Below are positions 1 to 6,634 of a stretch of 8,093 bases of DNA, in pieces (positions within the stretch are counted from its first letter, which is position 1; the number at the start of each line of letters is the position of its first letter). The translations under genes and the position numbers were made by a program. This DNA comes from Verrucomicrobiota bacterium (GTDB taxonomy: Bacteria; Verrucomicrobiota; Verrucomicrobiae; Chthoniobacterales; UBA10450), in NCBI GenBank assembly GCA_005887855.1, contig VBQB01000155.1, forward strand, positions 1-8,093, in the 5' to 3' direction. The notes under the pieces were generated by a model. It had not been told where the DNA came from. It was given only the letters and a program-made list of their open reading frames with translations, and made no database searches.

Positions 1-135
1 CATCTTTTCGATGTTAGCTGGCGAATGAAAATCATCTGCCTCATAGAAACGCCAGCCAAATTCCTGCGCGAGCAGTTTGCCAATCGTAGTTTTCCCTGCT
101 CCCGAGACGCCGAAAACAATGACAATTACCGGGAT
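1..135 (-). CDS. gntK: Gluconokinase, 5' part only (runs off the left edge)
   Basis: Gluconokinase phosphorylates D-gluconate to 6-phosphogluconate with ATP in the cytoplasm, feeding the pentose phosphate or Entner-Doudoroff route. The 45 visible codons read through a Walker A loop GVSGAGKT (about residues 9-16), then GWRFYEADDFHSPANIEKM, which matches the family signature (D/E)ADDFHP..N..KM seen in E. coli GntK/IdnK. The start is odd. A perfect AGGAGG (144-149, minus strand) sits 8 nt before an ATC codon (135-133), and the reading frame is closed just upstream by TAA (138-136). No ATG, GTG or TTG lies in frame before the Walker loop. I chose ATC because of the Shine-Dalgarno spacing; ATT at 126-124 is the other candidate. 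The gene overlaps the 3' end of the upstream membrane-protein gene by 10 nt, so translational coupling is likely. The family call is firm; the start is not. Confidence 0.85.
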   Translation of the reverse strand, partial: MPVIVIVFGVSGAGKTTIGKLLAQEFGWRFYEADDFHSPANIEKM

Positions 136-809
136 TTAATTTGCCTCCTGCTCCCGATCTTCTCCAAAAAGAACGCCGTAACTACAAAGAGCGTATAGAA
201 GATCCAAACACCAACGACAGTAGCCTTATCTGTCAACGGTGTGCGCGGCACATACGTGTCACCTACTTGGACGACAACAAGAGCGATTCCGAATGCGATC
301 GCGGCTGTTTTGCGAATTGCCGGCATCACATTTCGCGCGAGATAAAGCACAATCCCAAAGCCAAGCAGCGCAATCTCCAATGCGAACTCCGGGTCCCGAT
401 AATTCCACAAACCAAAACCAACTTTCCATTCATTGTCGTAGATTGCGAGATCACGCGGATGCGCAATGAGATCGAGAATCCAATGCGAGAAAACAGCGAG
501 GCCGACGATCAAAGCGGCTGATTTGCTGTAAACATAGCCAAGCCAACTGCAAAGTGGCTTGTAAAGAAGAGCAGCAACGCCGCTCCAAATAATCGCCGCG
601 ATCAAACTATGTGAGTACGGATGAAAATACGAGTCGAGCATGCTGCCTGCGGTGAAACCTTTAATCACGCGCACCTTCTCAATCCCGAGCAAAACCAGCG
701 TCGCCCATATGTAATCGAGAAATTGGACAGCGACGAACAAAACCCAGAGCGGAATTTTGTTTCGCTAGCTCTTAACCGCGAACGCAACGCTGTAATGTCC
801 AATAAACAC
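126..809 (-). pseudogene. Polytopic membrane protein (metal-dependent hydrolase-like), interrupted by in-frame TAG
   Basis: The protein is hydrophobic with several membrane segments. Conserved polar residues lie at membrane edges: HPYSHS (H63, H67 counted from the GTG) and SHWILDLIAH (H109, D113, H117). This pattern recalls the YdjM/DUF457-type membrane-bound putative metal-dependent hydrolases; the substrate is unknown. The longest open frame starts at a TTG (740-738), but the family N-terminus lies upstream in the same frame. From GTG at 809-807 it reads FIGHYSVAFAVKS, then TAG (767-765), then RNKIPLWVLFVAVQ and onward without a shift. Relatives as I recall them begin MFIGH followed by a short basic stretch, so the TAG falls at codon 15 of the real gene. 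Product possibilities are a nonsense-mutated pseudogene, readthrough at amber, or a shortened protein from TTG 740. No strong Shine-Dalgarno precedes the GTG. The end (TAA, 128-126) overlaps the gluconokinase start. Confidence 0.7.
144..149 (-). promoter_or_regulatory. Strong Shine-Dalgarno for gluconokinase
   Basis: The minus strand reads AGGAGG here, inside the last codons of the upstream membrane-protein gene. It is 8 nt from the ATC codon at 135-133, an ideal spacing, while no canonical start codon occurs at or near that distance in the kinase frame. This site is the main reason for placing the gluconokinase start at a non-canonical codon. Confidence 0.6.
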
Positions 810-820
810 TTTCGGTTAGT

Positions 821-885
821 TGTAGGGCTTTCGCCGCGGCGAACGCCTGCGTTAATTTTCGGCGTTTGACACAAACGCCGCTACA
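821..885. repeat. Imperfect palindromic element with TGTAG/CTACA ends
   Basis: The element is bounded by TGTAG (821-825) and its complement CTACA (881-885). Inside are a perfect hairpin GGCGTTTG-ACA-CAAACGCC (861-879, 8-bp stem, 3-nt loop) and a self-complementary CGCCGCGGCG (832-841). The left arm ends AACGCC (842-847), matching the right-arm complement. It lies 3 nt beyond the stop codon of the radical SAM gene and before the next gene of the same strand. It could therefore act as a REP/MITE-like dispersed repeat, a transcript-stabilising hairpin or a weak attenuator. No U-tract follows, so a classic intrinsic terminator is unlikely. Copy number cannot be judged from one window. Confidence 0.6.
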
Positions 886-888
886 CCG

Positions 889-1977
889 CTACGCAATCGC
901 CAATCTCACTGGCAACCGCCGCGCGCCCCAATCGCTGCGCTCGTCTTCAAGAACGCCGGCGATTTCGCAACCGCAAGACTGACATCGCCCATTTTTCAGA
1001 TGCCATTTGCCGAGCTGGTACCAATCGCGCTCAATCAGCAGTTCGCCGCAACCGGGACACGAGGTGCTGCCACCTTTGGGATCGTGCACGTTTCCGGTGT
1101 AGACATAACGCAAGCCTTTCGAGCGCGCGATTTCGCGCGCACGCGTGAGCGTCGCCGGCGGTGTGTGCGGTTTGTCGAGCATTTTGAAATCGGGATGGAA
1201 CGCCGTGAAATGCCACGGCACATCCGGTCCAAGATTTTCCGCGAACCAGTCGGACGCGCGATGCAGCTCCATGTCGCTGTCGTTTTCGCCGGGAATCAAA
1301 AGCGTCGTGACTTCAAACCAGACGTTCGTTTCGTGCCGAAGATATTTGAGTGTGTCGAGCACTGGCTGGAGCTGTGCAAAGCAAAGCCGATGATAAAACG
1401 CATCGGTGAACGCTTTGAGATCGACATTCGCAGCGTCCATATGCTGGTAAAATTCTGCGCGCGCGTCATCGGTGATGTAACCGGCAGTGACCGCCACCGC
1501 TTTAATCCCGCGCTCGCGGCACGCATCGGCCACGTCGATAGCGTACTCGGCAAAGATCACCGGATCATTATAAGTGAATGCAACTGACCGGCAGCCGAGC
1601 CGTTCCGCGGCGATCGCGATCTGCTCCGGCGACGCGGCATCGGCGAGCTTGTCCCATTCGCGCGCTTTGGAAATGTCCCAGTTCTGACAAAAACGGCAGC
1701 CGAGATTGCATCCGGCCGTGCCGAACGAGAGCACGCTTGTTCCCGGCAGAAAATGGTTCAGTGGTTTCTTCTCAATCGGATCAACACAAAATCCGCTGCT
1801 CCGTCCGTAAGTGGTCAACACCATTCGGTCGCCCACGCGTTGCCTGACGAAACAAAATCCGCGCTGGCCTTCGTTGAGCTTGCAAAACCGCGGACACAGT
1901 CGGCACTCGATGCGACTGTCGGGCAGCATTGTCCACCACCGTCCGGGATAATCAGATTGCCTCAACTCTGCGACCAT
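889..1977 (-). CDS. amrS: AmmeMemoRadiSam-system radical SAM enzyme
   Basis: This 362-residue protein carries the radical SAM iron-sulfur motif CxxxCxxC as CNLGCRFC (C90, C94, C97), which binds a 4Fe-4S cluster and cleaves S-adenosylmethionine. Upstream are an extra cysteine cluster CRLCPRFC (C25, C28, C32) and C42. Then come the family hallmarks DPIEKKPLNHFLPGT (66-80), FTYNDPVIF (133-141) and WHFTAFHPDFKM (254-265). The C-terminus adds a rubredoxin-like zinc ribbon (C306, C309, C331, C334), an arrangement found in some members. The family is also called PflA-like or AmrS. It usually travels with Memo and AMMECR1 proteins, neither of which is in this window. The substrate is not established here. 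The ATG at 1977 is the only canonical start after the upstream TGA; no clear Shine-Dalgarno is seen. The gene ends in TAG (891-889) right after the usual C-terminal region, so TAG acts as a true stop here. Confidence 0.92.
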   Translation of the reverse strand: MVAELRQSDYPGRWWTMLPDSRIECRLCPRFCKLNEGQRGFCFVRQRVGDRMVLTTYGRSSGFCVDPIEKKPLNHFLPGTSVLSFGTAGCNLGCRFCQNWDISKAREWDKLADAASPEQIAIAAERLGCRSVAFTYNDPVIFAEYAIDVADACRERGIKAVAVTAGYITDDARAEFYQHMDAANVDLKAFTDAFYHRLCFAQLQPVLDTLKYLRHETNVWFEVTTLLIPGENDSDMELHRASDWFAENLGPDVPWHFTAFHPDFKMLDKPHTPPATLTRAREIARSKGLRYVYTGNVHDPKGGSTSCPGCGELLIERDWYQLGKWHLKNGRCQSCGCEIAGVLEDERSDWGARRLPVRLAIA

Positions 1978-2098
1978 TGCTTGGCAATATCGCTCAGTAA
2001 ATCAGGGCTTGCACACGGTGGCGGGAACGCAGGAAAAGAAAAACGACAATTTTCTCAGGACCAAAAACCTTTAGACGGCCGGCACATCGCAACCGAGC

Positions 2099-2959
2099 CT
2101 AAACGACGAACAAGCTGCGTTTACCTACGAACCCTTTCAATTCGAAATTGCCAAACTGCCGCCATGAAACTAAGCCTTCGAGTCTGCTGCTCGCGGCATC
2201 GCTCAGTCCACATGCCTCACCAAGCGAGGCAGCCAGTGTTTCGAGACGGAAGGCAAAATTAACTTCCATGCCCATTAAACTTTCTTCGGCCAGCGAGGCC
2301 ACGCCGCCAATCGCGACCAGACCAAAATGGAAGATGAATCGGAAACGGGGTTCTTCCAGCGCTTGAGCTTTTTTGAGCGCGTCGATTGTAGCGGCTATGC
2401 CTTCCGGAGTCGCATCGCTTTCTTGCCAATAAGCCAAGATCCCATCACCAAGATATTTATTTATCGTTCCGTCATGCTGTTCGATAATCTTCCTGCAAGT
2501 GGCAAACCAGCCGCCAACCAATGCGGCCAATCGTTCACTCACCAGGCTGCGGCTAAGCGCCGTGAAATCTACGATGTCCGCAACCAGCAGCCAGCAAGGT
2601 ACCTTCTCGATCTCCTAGATGGTTCGATCTGCAAGCGTGGTCTGATACTCAGGTGTAATTTCCTCTGGTTCCCGAAAAATAAACTGTTTGCCGCCTATCA
2701 AGATCTTGTCCTAGTCGTGGAGCCGAACAGGCTGATGCACACGCCGCTTGTTCAGAAAGGTTCCATTGCTACTGCCTAAATCAACGAGCCAGAACTCGCC
2801 GATGTTTTGCACTTGGATGAGCGCGTGCATTCTGGAGACTTTCGGCAGGTCTAAAACAAGGGTATTGGCTGCGGCTCGTCCCATCGAACAAGTCCCCTGA
2901 AGGATGTGGCGATTGCCGTTGGTTTCCAGCCAGGCGCCCTCTTCTTCCGGCGGATTCAC
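2099..2959 (-). pseudogene. FHA domain plus class III adenylate/guanylate cyclase, interrupted by two in-frame TAG codons
   Basis: Read through two TAG codons, this is one 286-position protein. The N-terminal FHA domain (about 10-110) has GR at 27-28, SRMH (S42, R43, H45) and LGSSNGT (N65), the phosphothreonine-binding set, continuing as DKILIGGKQFIFREPEE. A class III cyclase catalytic domain (about 120-286) follows. WLLVADIVDFTAL holds metal-binding D128, KYLGDGILAYW holds the second Asp D172, and GMEVNFAFRLE holds the transition-state Asn/Arg pair (N234, R238). It would make cAMP or cGMP from ATP or GTP; specificity is not assigned. TAG interrupts at codon 83 (2713-2711) and codon 115 (2617-2615). 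Between and around them the frame never shifts and stays family-like. A GTG at 2542 could give a cyclase fragment lacking the first metal Asp, so probably inactive. The start is GTG 2959, preceded immediately by TAA. The gene ends in TAG (2101-2099). Confidence 0.8.
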
Positions 2960-3080
2960 TTAACAGTGTCTATCCAAAAAAAATCGCTGGCAAAGCAAAA
3001 GGGGACGGCTGCCCAAGCCGTCGCTCTGTGTGGACGATCTGCAGGCTTGATTATGAAGCAGGTTCTACTTAAATCGTAGA
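2960..3080. other. Divergent intergenic region between FHA-cyclase and sigma-factor genes
   Basis: This 121-bp stretch separates two genes transcribed away from each other, so promoters for both must lie here or inside the neighbouring genes. It contains an A8 run (2976-2983) and one perfect hairpin (3004-3022). I could not identify convincing -35/-10 boxes on either strand, and no strong Shine-Dalgarno precedes either GTG start. Confidence 0.5.
3004..3022. repeat. Perfect short palindrome in the divergent promoter region
   Basis: GACGGCT (3004-3010) and AGCCGTC (3016-3022) form a 7-bp stem around the 5-nt loop GCCCA. Both flanking genes start away from it, so it is not a terminator for either. 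It could be an operator for a dimeric regulator or a copy of a dispersed GC-rich repeat. The function is unknown. Confidence 0.5.
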
Positions 3081-3821
3081 GTGAGCCCTGGCGAGGATGC
3101 CGGACAAAGGGAGGTAGCCCCTTTTACTACCACGCACTGGAGCGTGGTGCTCGGGGCACAAGGTGATTCACCAGCGGCACGAGAAGCGCTTGAAAAGCTT
3201 TGTCGCACGTATTGGCGACCCATTTATAGCTTTCTGCGGCGACAGGGTATTGGGCCAGATGAAGCAGAAGATCTGACCCAGGGTTTTTTCGCGTTGTTGT
3301 TGGAGCGCAAAGATCTGAATACCGTCCGTAAGGAAAAGGGGCGACTTCGTTCTTATCTTATTGTGTCGCTCAAGAATTTTCTGGCCGATGAGTCGCGCCA
3401 CGCGATGGCGATCAAACGAGGAAAAGGACGGCGGCTTATCCCCCTGGAAGGACTGAGCGTTGACGAGCGAATCCACATGGAACCAACGGACCCCGTGACT
3501 GCCGAGCAGATTTACGAACATCGTTGGGCTTCGACACTGCTGGAACACGTGCTTAGCCGATTAAAGAATGAATATCAGGCGGCAGACAACGCCGCGTTGT
3601 TTAATTCTTTGAAGCAATTACTGCCAGACGAACCGGGCGCGCCCTCGCAGGCGGACATTGCTGCGCAATTAGGCATGACTGAGAATGCGGTCAGGCAAGC
3701 GTTTCACCGATTTCGACGGCGCTATCAATTGTTATTACGAGAGGAAATTGCCCACACAGTTGCTTCGCCTAGCGATATCGAAGATGAGTTGCGCCATTTA
3801 ATTTCGGTAGTAGCAGGATAA
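3081..3821 (+). CDS. ECF-like RNA polymerase sigma factor (STK-associated type)
   Basis: This 246-residue sigma-70 family protein directs RNA polymerase to a promoter subset. The opening FTTTHWSVVLGAQ (about 14-26) is typical of long ECF-like sigma factors in Verrucomicrobia, Planctomycetes and Acidobacteria. Region 2 (about 32-110) includes the core-binding stretch EAEDLTQGFFALLLE and the -10 recognition part GRLRSYLIVSLKNFLADE. Region 4 (about 185-225) contains a helix-turn-helix, SQADIAAQLGMTENAVRQAF, followed by a basic RFRRRYQ. The only canonical start after the upstream TGA is GTG 3081, with no strong Shine-Dalgarno. The gene ends in TAA, 58 bp before a zinc-ribbon/kinase locus on the same strand. 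Such pairs are known as STK-linked ECF groups, where the kinase is thought to control the sigma factor by phosphorylation. No anti-sigma gene is nearby. The coding frame is intact. Confidence 0.9.
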   Translation: MSPGEDAGQREVAPFTTTHWSVVLGAQGDSPAAREALEKLCRTYWRPIYSFLRRQGIGPDEAEDLTQGFFALLLERKDLNTVRKEKGRLRSYLIVSLKNFLADESRHAMAIKRGKGRRLIPLEGLSVDERIHMEPTDPVTAEQIYEHRWASTLLEHVLSRLKNEYQAADNAALFNSLKQLLPDEPGAPSQADIAAQLGMTENAVRQAFHRFRRRYQLLLREEIAHTVASPSDIEDELRHLISVVAG

Positions 3822-3879
3822 CGTGCGGTAAAATTTTACGCAGTACCAACTGGGGGAATGCGCGAGCAATTCTCCGGTC

Positions 3880-4188
3880 ATGATCACAGTAATCAGAGTC
3901 TGCCGAAAGTGCGGCGCGAAAATTTTTGTGGACGCGCCGGAAGGACTTTGCACACGCTGCGTGCTCGAAACAGCGCTCCGTACATTCCCGGAGGAGACTG
4001 TAGTCCGGACTGGTCGGGATGACCCTGGCTCTGTGGACATCGGACAAAAACTCTGTTGCGCTCAAATTTCTCCCCGACTTGCTCATTCACGATGCTGGTG
4101 TGCTGAGCAATCTCAAGCGCGAGACCAGACGTTGCCTGGAACTCACCCACAAGAATATCGTGCGCATTCACGACTTCGTGCACGATGA
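3880..4188 (+). pseudogene. Zinc-ribbon N-terminal piece of a split Ser/Thr kinase
   Basis: The first 30 residues form a zinc ribbon, C8-x2-C11 then C24-x2-C27 in GLCTRC, as found at the extreme N-terminus of many verrucomicrobial-type Ser/Thr kinases (C-x2-C, about 12 residues, LCPRCL). After about residue 50 the frame (frame 1) loses family character, while the kinase domain continues in frame 2 from about 4045. The 102-codon open frame therefore probably represents a real 5' end followed by an out-of-frame tail. A +1 change of frame, together with missing sequence for the glycine-rich loop, points to an out-of-frame deletion near 4010-4050. It may still be translated as a short protein. 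The ATG at 3880 has no good Shine-Dalgarno; a G5A run sits about 24 nt upstream. Confidence 0.5.
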
Positions 4189-6634
4189 ACGCTCGGGCTG
4201 CATTTCGATGGAATACGTCGATGGTGACACACTATCGAAATTGCGCTGCGATAAAGAGCGAAAGGTCTTTGAAGCAGCCGAGCTGACCGATTGGATGAGC
4301 CAGCTATGCGATGCGCTCGACTATGCACACAACTACGCGCGGATCATCCATCGCGATTTGAAGCCGGCAAATCTGATGGTCAATCAGCGCGGCGAGCTCA
4401 AGGTGTCTGACTTTGGGATTGCCCGCAGCCTGGGCGATTCGCTGAGCCTGATCACCATGGCGGGTGACCGGAGCGGGACACTCGCTTACATGAGTCCGCA
4501 ACAACTGGAGGGCGAGCGCGGCACTCATCTGGATGATATCTATTCGTTAGGCGCCAGCGTTTACGAGCTGCTCACCAGCAAGCCAGCCTTTTACGTGGGC
4601 AACATCGATCGACAGATTCGGGAGAAGATTCCCCCGTCGATGACGGAGCGCCGAAAAGAATTCGAGATTGAGGGGGGACCGATTCCAGCGCTGTGGGAAG
4701 AATGTGTGGCGGCTTGTCTGGCAAAGGATCCCGGGCGGCGGCCACAGTCGGTCAGGGAGATTGCCCGCCGATTGCAGATGCCTACACCGGAAGCGCGCCC
4801 ACCGTGCTTGAGGCCGTTCTTTCCACGACCGAAAAAGAGAGTTCTCGTTCTCGGCATGCTTGCCGGGGTTGGTGTGATCGTTTCTGCAATTGAGGGATTT
4901 TTTCTCCTGCCGCGTGGGGCCGCGCACAAGATCGACAAATCGATCGCCGTTCTTCCCTTTGAAAACTTAAGCGAAGAAAAAGCAAACGCGTATTTCGCCG
5001 AAGGTATAAAGGATGAGATTCTGACCAAATTAGCGACCGTGCGTGATCTCAAAGTCATCTCGCGCACCTCGACAGCGAAATATCAAAGCAAGCCGGACAA
5101 TTTAAAGAGCGTCGCGGAAGAGCTCGGCGTTTCCACTGTCCTGGAGGGAGCGGTGCAAAAGGCTGGCGACAAAGTCCGCGTGAACGTGCAGTTGATCGAT
5201 GCACGCGCTAACAGACATCTTTGGGCGAAAAGTTACGACCGTGACCTCACAGATGTCTTAGCGGTTGAGAGCGAAGTTTCACAGGAAATCGCGGAGGCGT
5301 TGCAAGCGAACCTTTCATCAACTGAATCCCATGCTTTAGCCTCAGCTAAGACAGGCGATGCAGAAGCTTACGATCTTTTCTTGAGAGGCGAGTATGAGTG
5401 GCACCAGGCCGAGAGCAGGTTGGATGTGGACGCCTATGATCGTACGGAAGCGTTTTACCGGCAGGCGCTGGCACGGGATCCAAACTTTGCCGAGGCCTCT
5501 GCCGGGCTCGCGCGCATTCGGTTATCGCGGCACTGGAATGTCTCACCTTTAACGTCACCGGAATTGGAGGAAGCAAAGTCGATTATCGATCACTCTCTAG
5601 CGCTGGCTCCAAATTCACCGGAAGCGCACTTCGCGCTGGGATTATTCTTTTATTACGGGCACCGCCAATATGAGAACGCGCTGACGGAATTCAACCGGGC
5701 ACTGGAGTTGCAGCCAAACAATGCTTTGGCTCGACAATGGTGCGCTTACGTCTATCGCCGCCGCGGTGAATGGGAGCGCTCGCTGGCGGATTTTCAACGA
5801 GCGCAAGAGCTCGACCCGCTCGATGCCGAAATCCCGGCGAATATCGGAGCGATTTATGGGAAATTGCGTCTCTGGAAGGAAGCGGAGCGTGCTGCATTGC
5901 GAGCTCTCGGCATCGATCCGCAAAACACGGTCGCAGCGGTGAGCCTGCTCCTCACTCGCCTCAGTGCGACGGGCGATGTCGAGTCGGCCCGGCGAGCTCT
6001 CGATGGTTTCCCAGAGGCGATCAAGAGTGGCGGCCGCGGCGGCGCTAGTTGGGGCGATTGGGGCGGCGGCGTTGTGAGTATCATTGGTATGCCGGTTTAT
6101 CTCGACGTCATGCAAAGACGTTTCACCGATGCTTTCCAAGCTCTCGAGAAGGAAGTGGTCAATGACGATCATGGGCGTCTCCAGCAGCTTGTCCGGCGCG
6201 TCGCCCTCCACGTGCTGACGGGGGAGCCTGAGGTTGCCAAATCAGCGGGAGAAGAGGCGCTGCCGTTACTCGAGGCCAGACTCAGACAGCTACCTAATGA
6301 CACTTTTGCCATGACGGAGCTATCTTGGGTTTACCTCGCCCTCGGACGCAATGCCGACGCTCTGCGCCTTTCCAGCCAGGCGGCGGACTTGATCTCGATT
6401 GAAAAAGACGCTCTGTCTGGTCCAATTTTGCAGATGGGGCTTGCGCAAATCGAGTCGCGTGCGGGCGCACCTGAGGAAGCCATTAAGAGGCTTCGACATT
6501 TGCTCTCCATCCCAGCGGGCCAGGCAGCTTCCATAGCTACTTTGAAGATTGATCCGGTCTGGGATCCGATCCGTAACCGTCCCGATTTCCAGCAGCTGCT
6601 CTCAGGTCCGGAGCAGATTGGACCTAACAAGTAA
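4019..6634 (+). CDS. Ser/Thr protein kinase - TM - TolB-like - TPR protein, lacking the glycine-rich loop
   Basis: This is an 871-residue multidomain protein. The kinase domain (1 to about 255) has ATP-anchoring VALK (K16), alpha-C Glu in KRETRR (E35), catalytic HRDLKPAN (H111-D113), DFG (D131-G133), an activation segment ending YMSPQQ, and DDIYSLG. One membrane helix (about 274-297) follows a basic stretch. A TolB-like domain (about 304-430) opens SIAVLPFENLS and includes YFAEGIKDEILTKL and RHLWAKSYDR. TPR units (about 450-850) include EALELxP-like turns such as ALELQPNNALARQ and AQELDPLDAEI. Topology should place the kinase in the cytoplasm and TolB/TPR outside the inner membrane. The glycine-rich loop that normally precedes VALK is absent: only 12 residues precede it in this frame, and TAG at 4001-4003 closes the frame upstream. 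The zinc ribbon that normally leads such kinases lies in another frame just upstream, so the 5' end looks damaged. No good Shine-Dalgarno is seen for ATG 4019. The gene ends in TAA. Confidence 0.85.
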   Translation: MTLALWTSDKNSVALKFLPDLLIHDAGVLSNLKRETRRCLELTHKNIVRIHDFVHDERSGCISMEYVDGDTLSKLRCDKERKVFEAAELTDWMSQLCDALDYAHNYARIIHRDLKPANLMVNQRGELKVSDFGIARSLGDSLSLITMAGDRSGTLAYMSPQQLEGERGTHLDDIYSLGASVYELLTSKPAFYVGNIDRQIREKIPPSMTERRKEFEIEGGPIPALWEECVAACLAKDPGRRPQSVREIARRLQMPTPEARPPCLRPFFPRPKKRVLVLGMLAGVGVIVSAIEGFFLLPRGAAHKIDKSIAVLPFENLSEEKANAYFAEGIKDEILTKLATVRDLKVISRTSTAKYQSKPDNLKSVAEELGVSTVLEGAVQKAGDKVRVNVQLIDARANRHLWAKSYDRDLTDVLAVESEVSQEIAEALQANLSSTESHALASAKTGDAEAYDLFLRGEYEWHQAESRLDVDAYDRTEAFYRQALARDPNFAEASAGLARIRLSRHWNVSPLTSPELEEAKSIIDHSLALAPNSPEAHFALGLFFYYGHRQYENALTEFNRALELQPNNALARQWCAYVYRRRGEWERSLADFQRAQELDPLDAEIPANIGAIYGKLRLWKEAERAALRALGIDPQNTVAAVSLLLTRLSATGDVESARRALDGFPEAIKSGGRGGASWGDWGGGVVSIIGMPVYLDVMQRRFTDAFQALEKEVVNDDHGRLQQLVRRVALHVLTGEPEVAKSAGEEALPLLEARLRQLPNDTFAMTELSWVYLALGRNADALRLSSQAADLISIEKDALSGPILQMGLAQIESRAGAPEEAIKRLRHLLSIPAGQAASIATLKIDPVWDPIRNRPDFQQLLSGPEQIGPNK

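Noticed and set aside
1000..1587. 195-codon plus-strand open frame opposite the radical SAM gene
   Set aside because: It is a shadow of a well-supported gene on the other strand, has Arg/His/Phe-rich composition and no recognisable domain.
889..2101. TAG as a sense codon throughout this genome
   Set aside because: The radical SAM gene (TAG 891-889) and the cyclase gene (TAG 2101-2099) end in TAG at family-typical C-termini. Reading through the first would add 39 unrelated residues across the palindrome and into the next gene, so at most a partial or context-dependent recoding is possible.
1753..2262. Plus-strand open frame spanning the radical SAM start and cyclase end
   Set aside because: It is low in recognisable structure and crosses two genes on the opposite strand; the stretch 1978-2098 between them shows nothing else I can support.
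4035..4066. Programmed frameshift joining zinc ribbon to kinase at the A5 run
   Set aside because: The change needed is +1 (frame 1 to frame 2), whereas A-run slippage normally gives -1. The glycine-rich loop would still be missing after any shift, so deletion explains more.
5642..6211. 189-codon minus-strand open frame within the TPR region
   Set aside because: It lies opposite clear TPR coding sequence and shows no family features.
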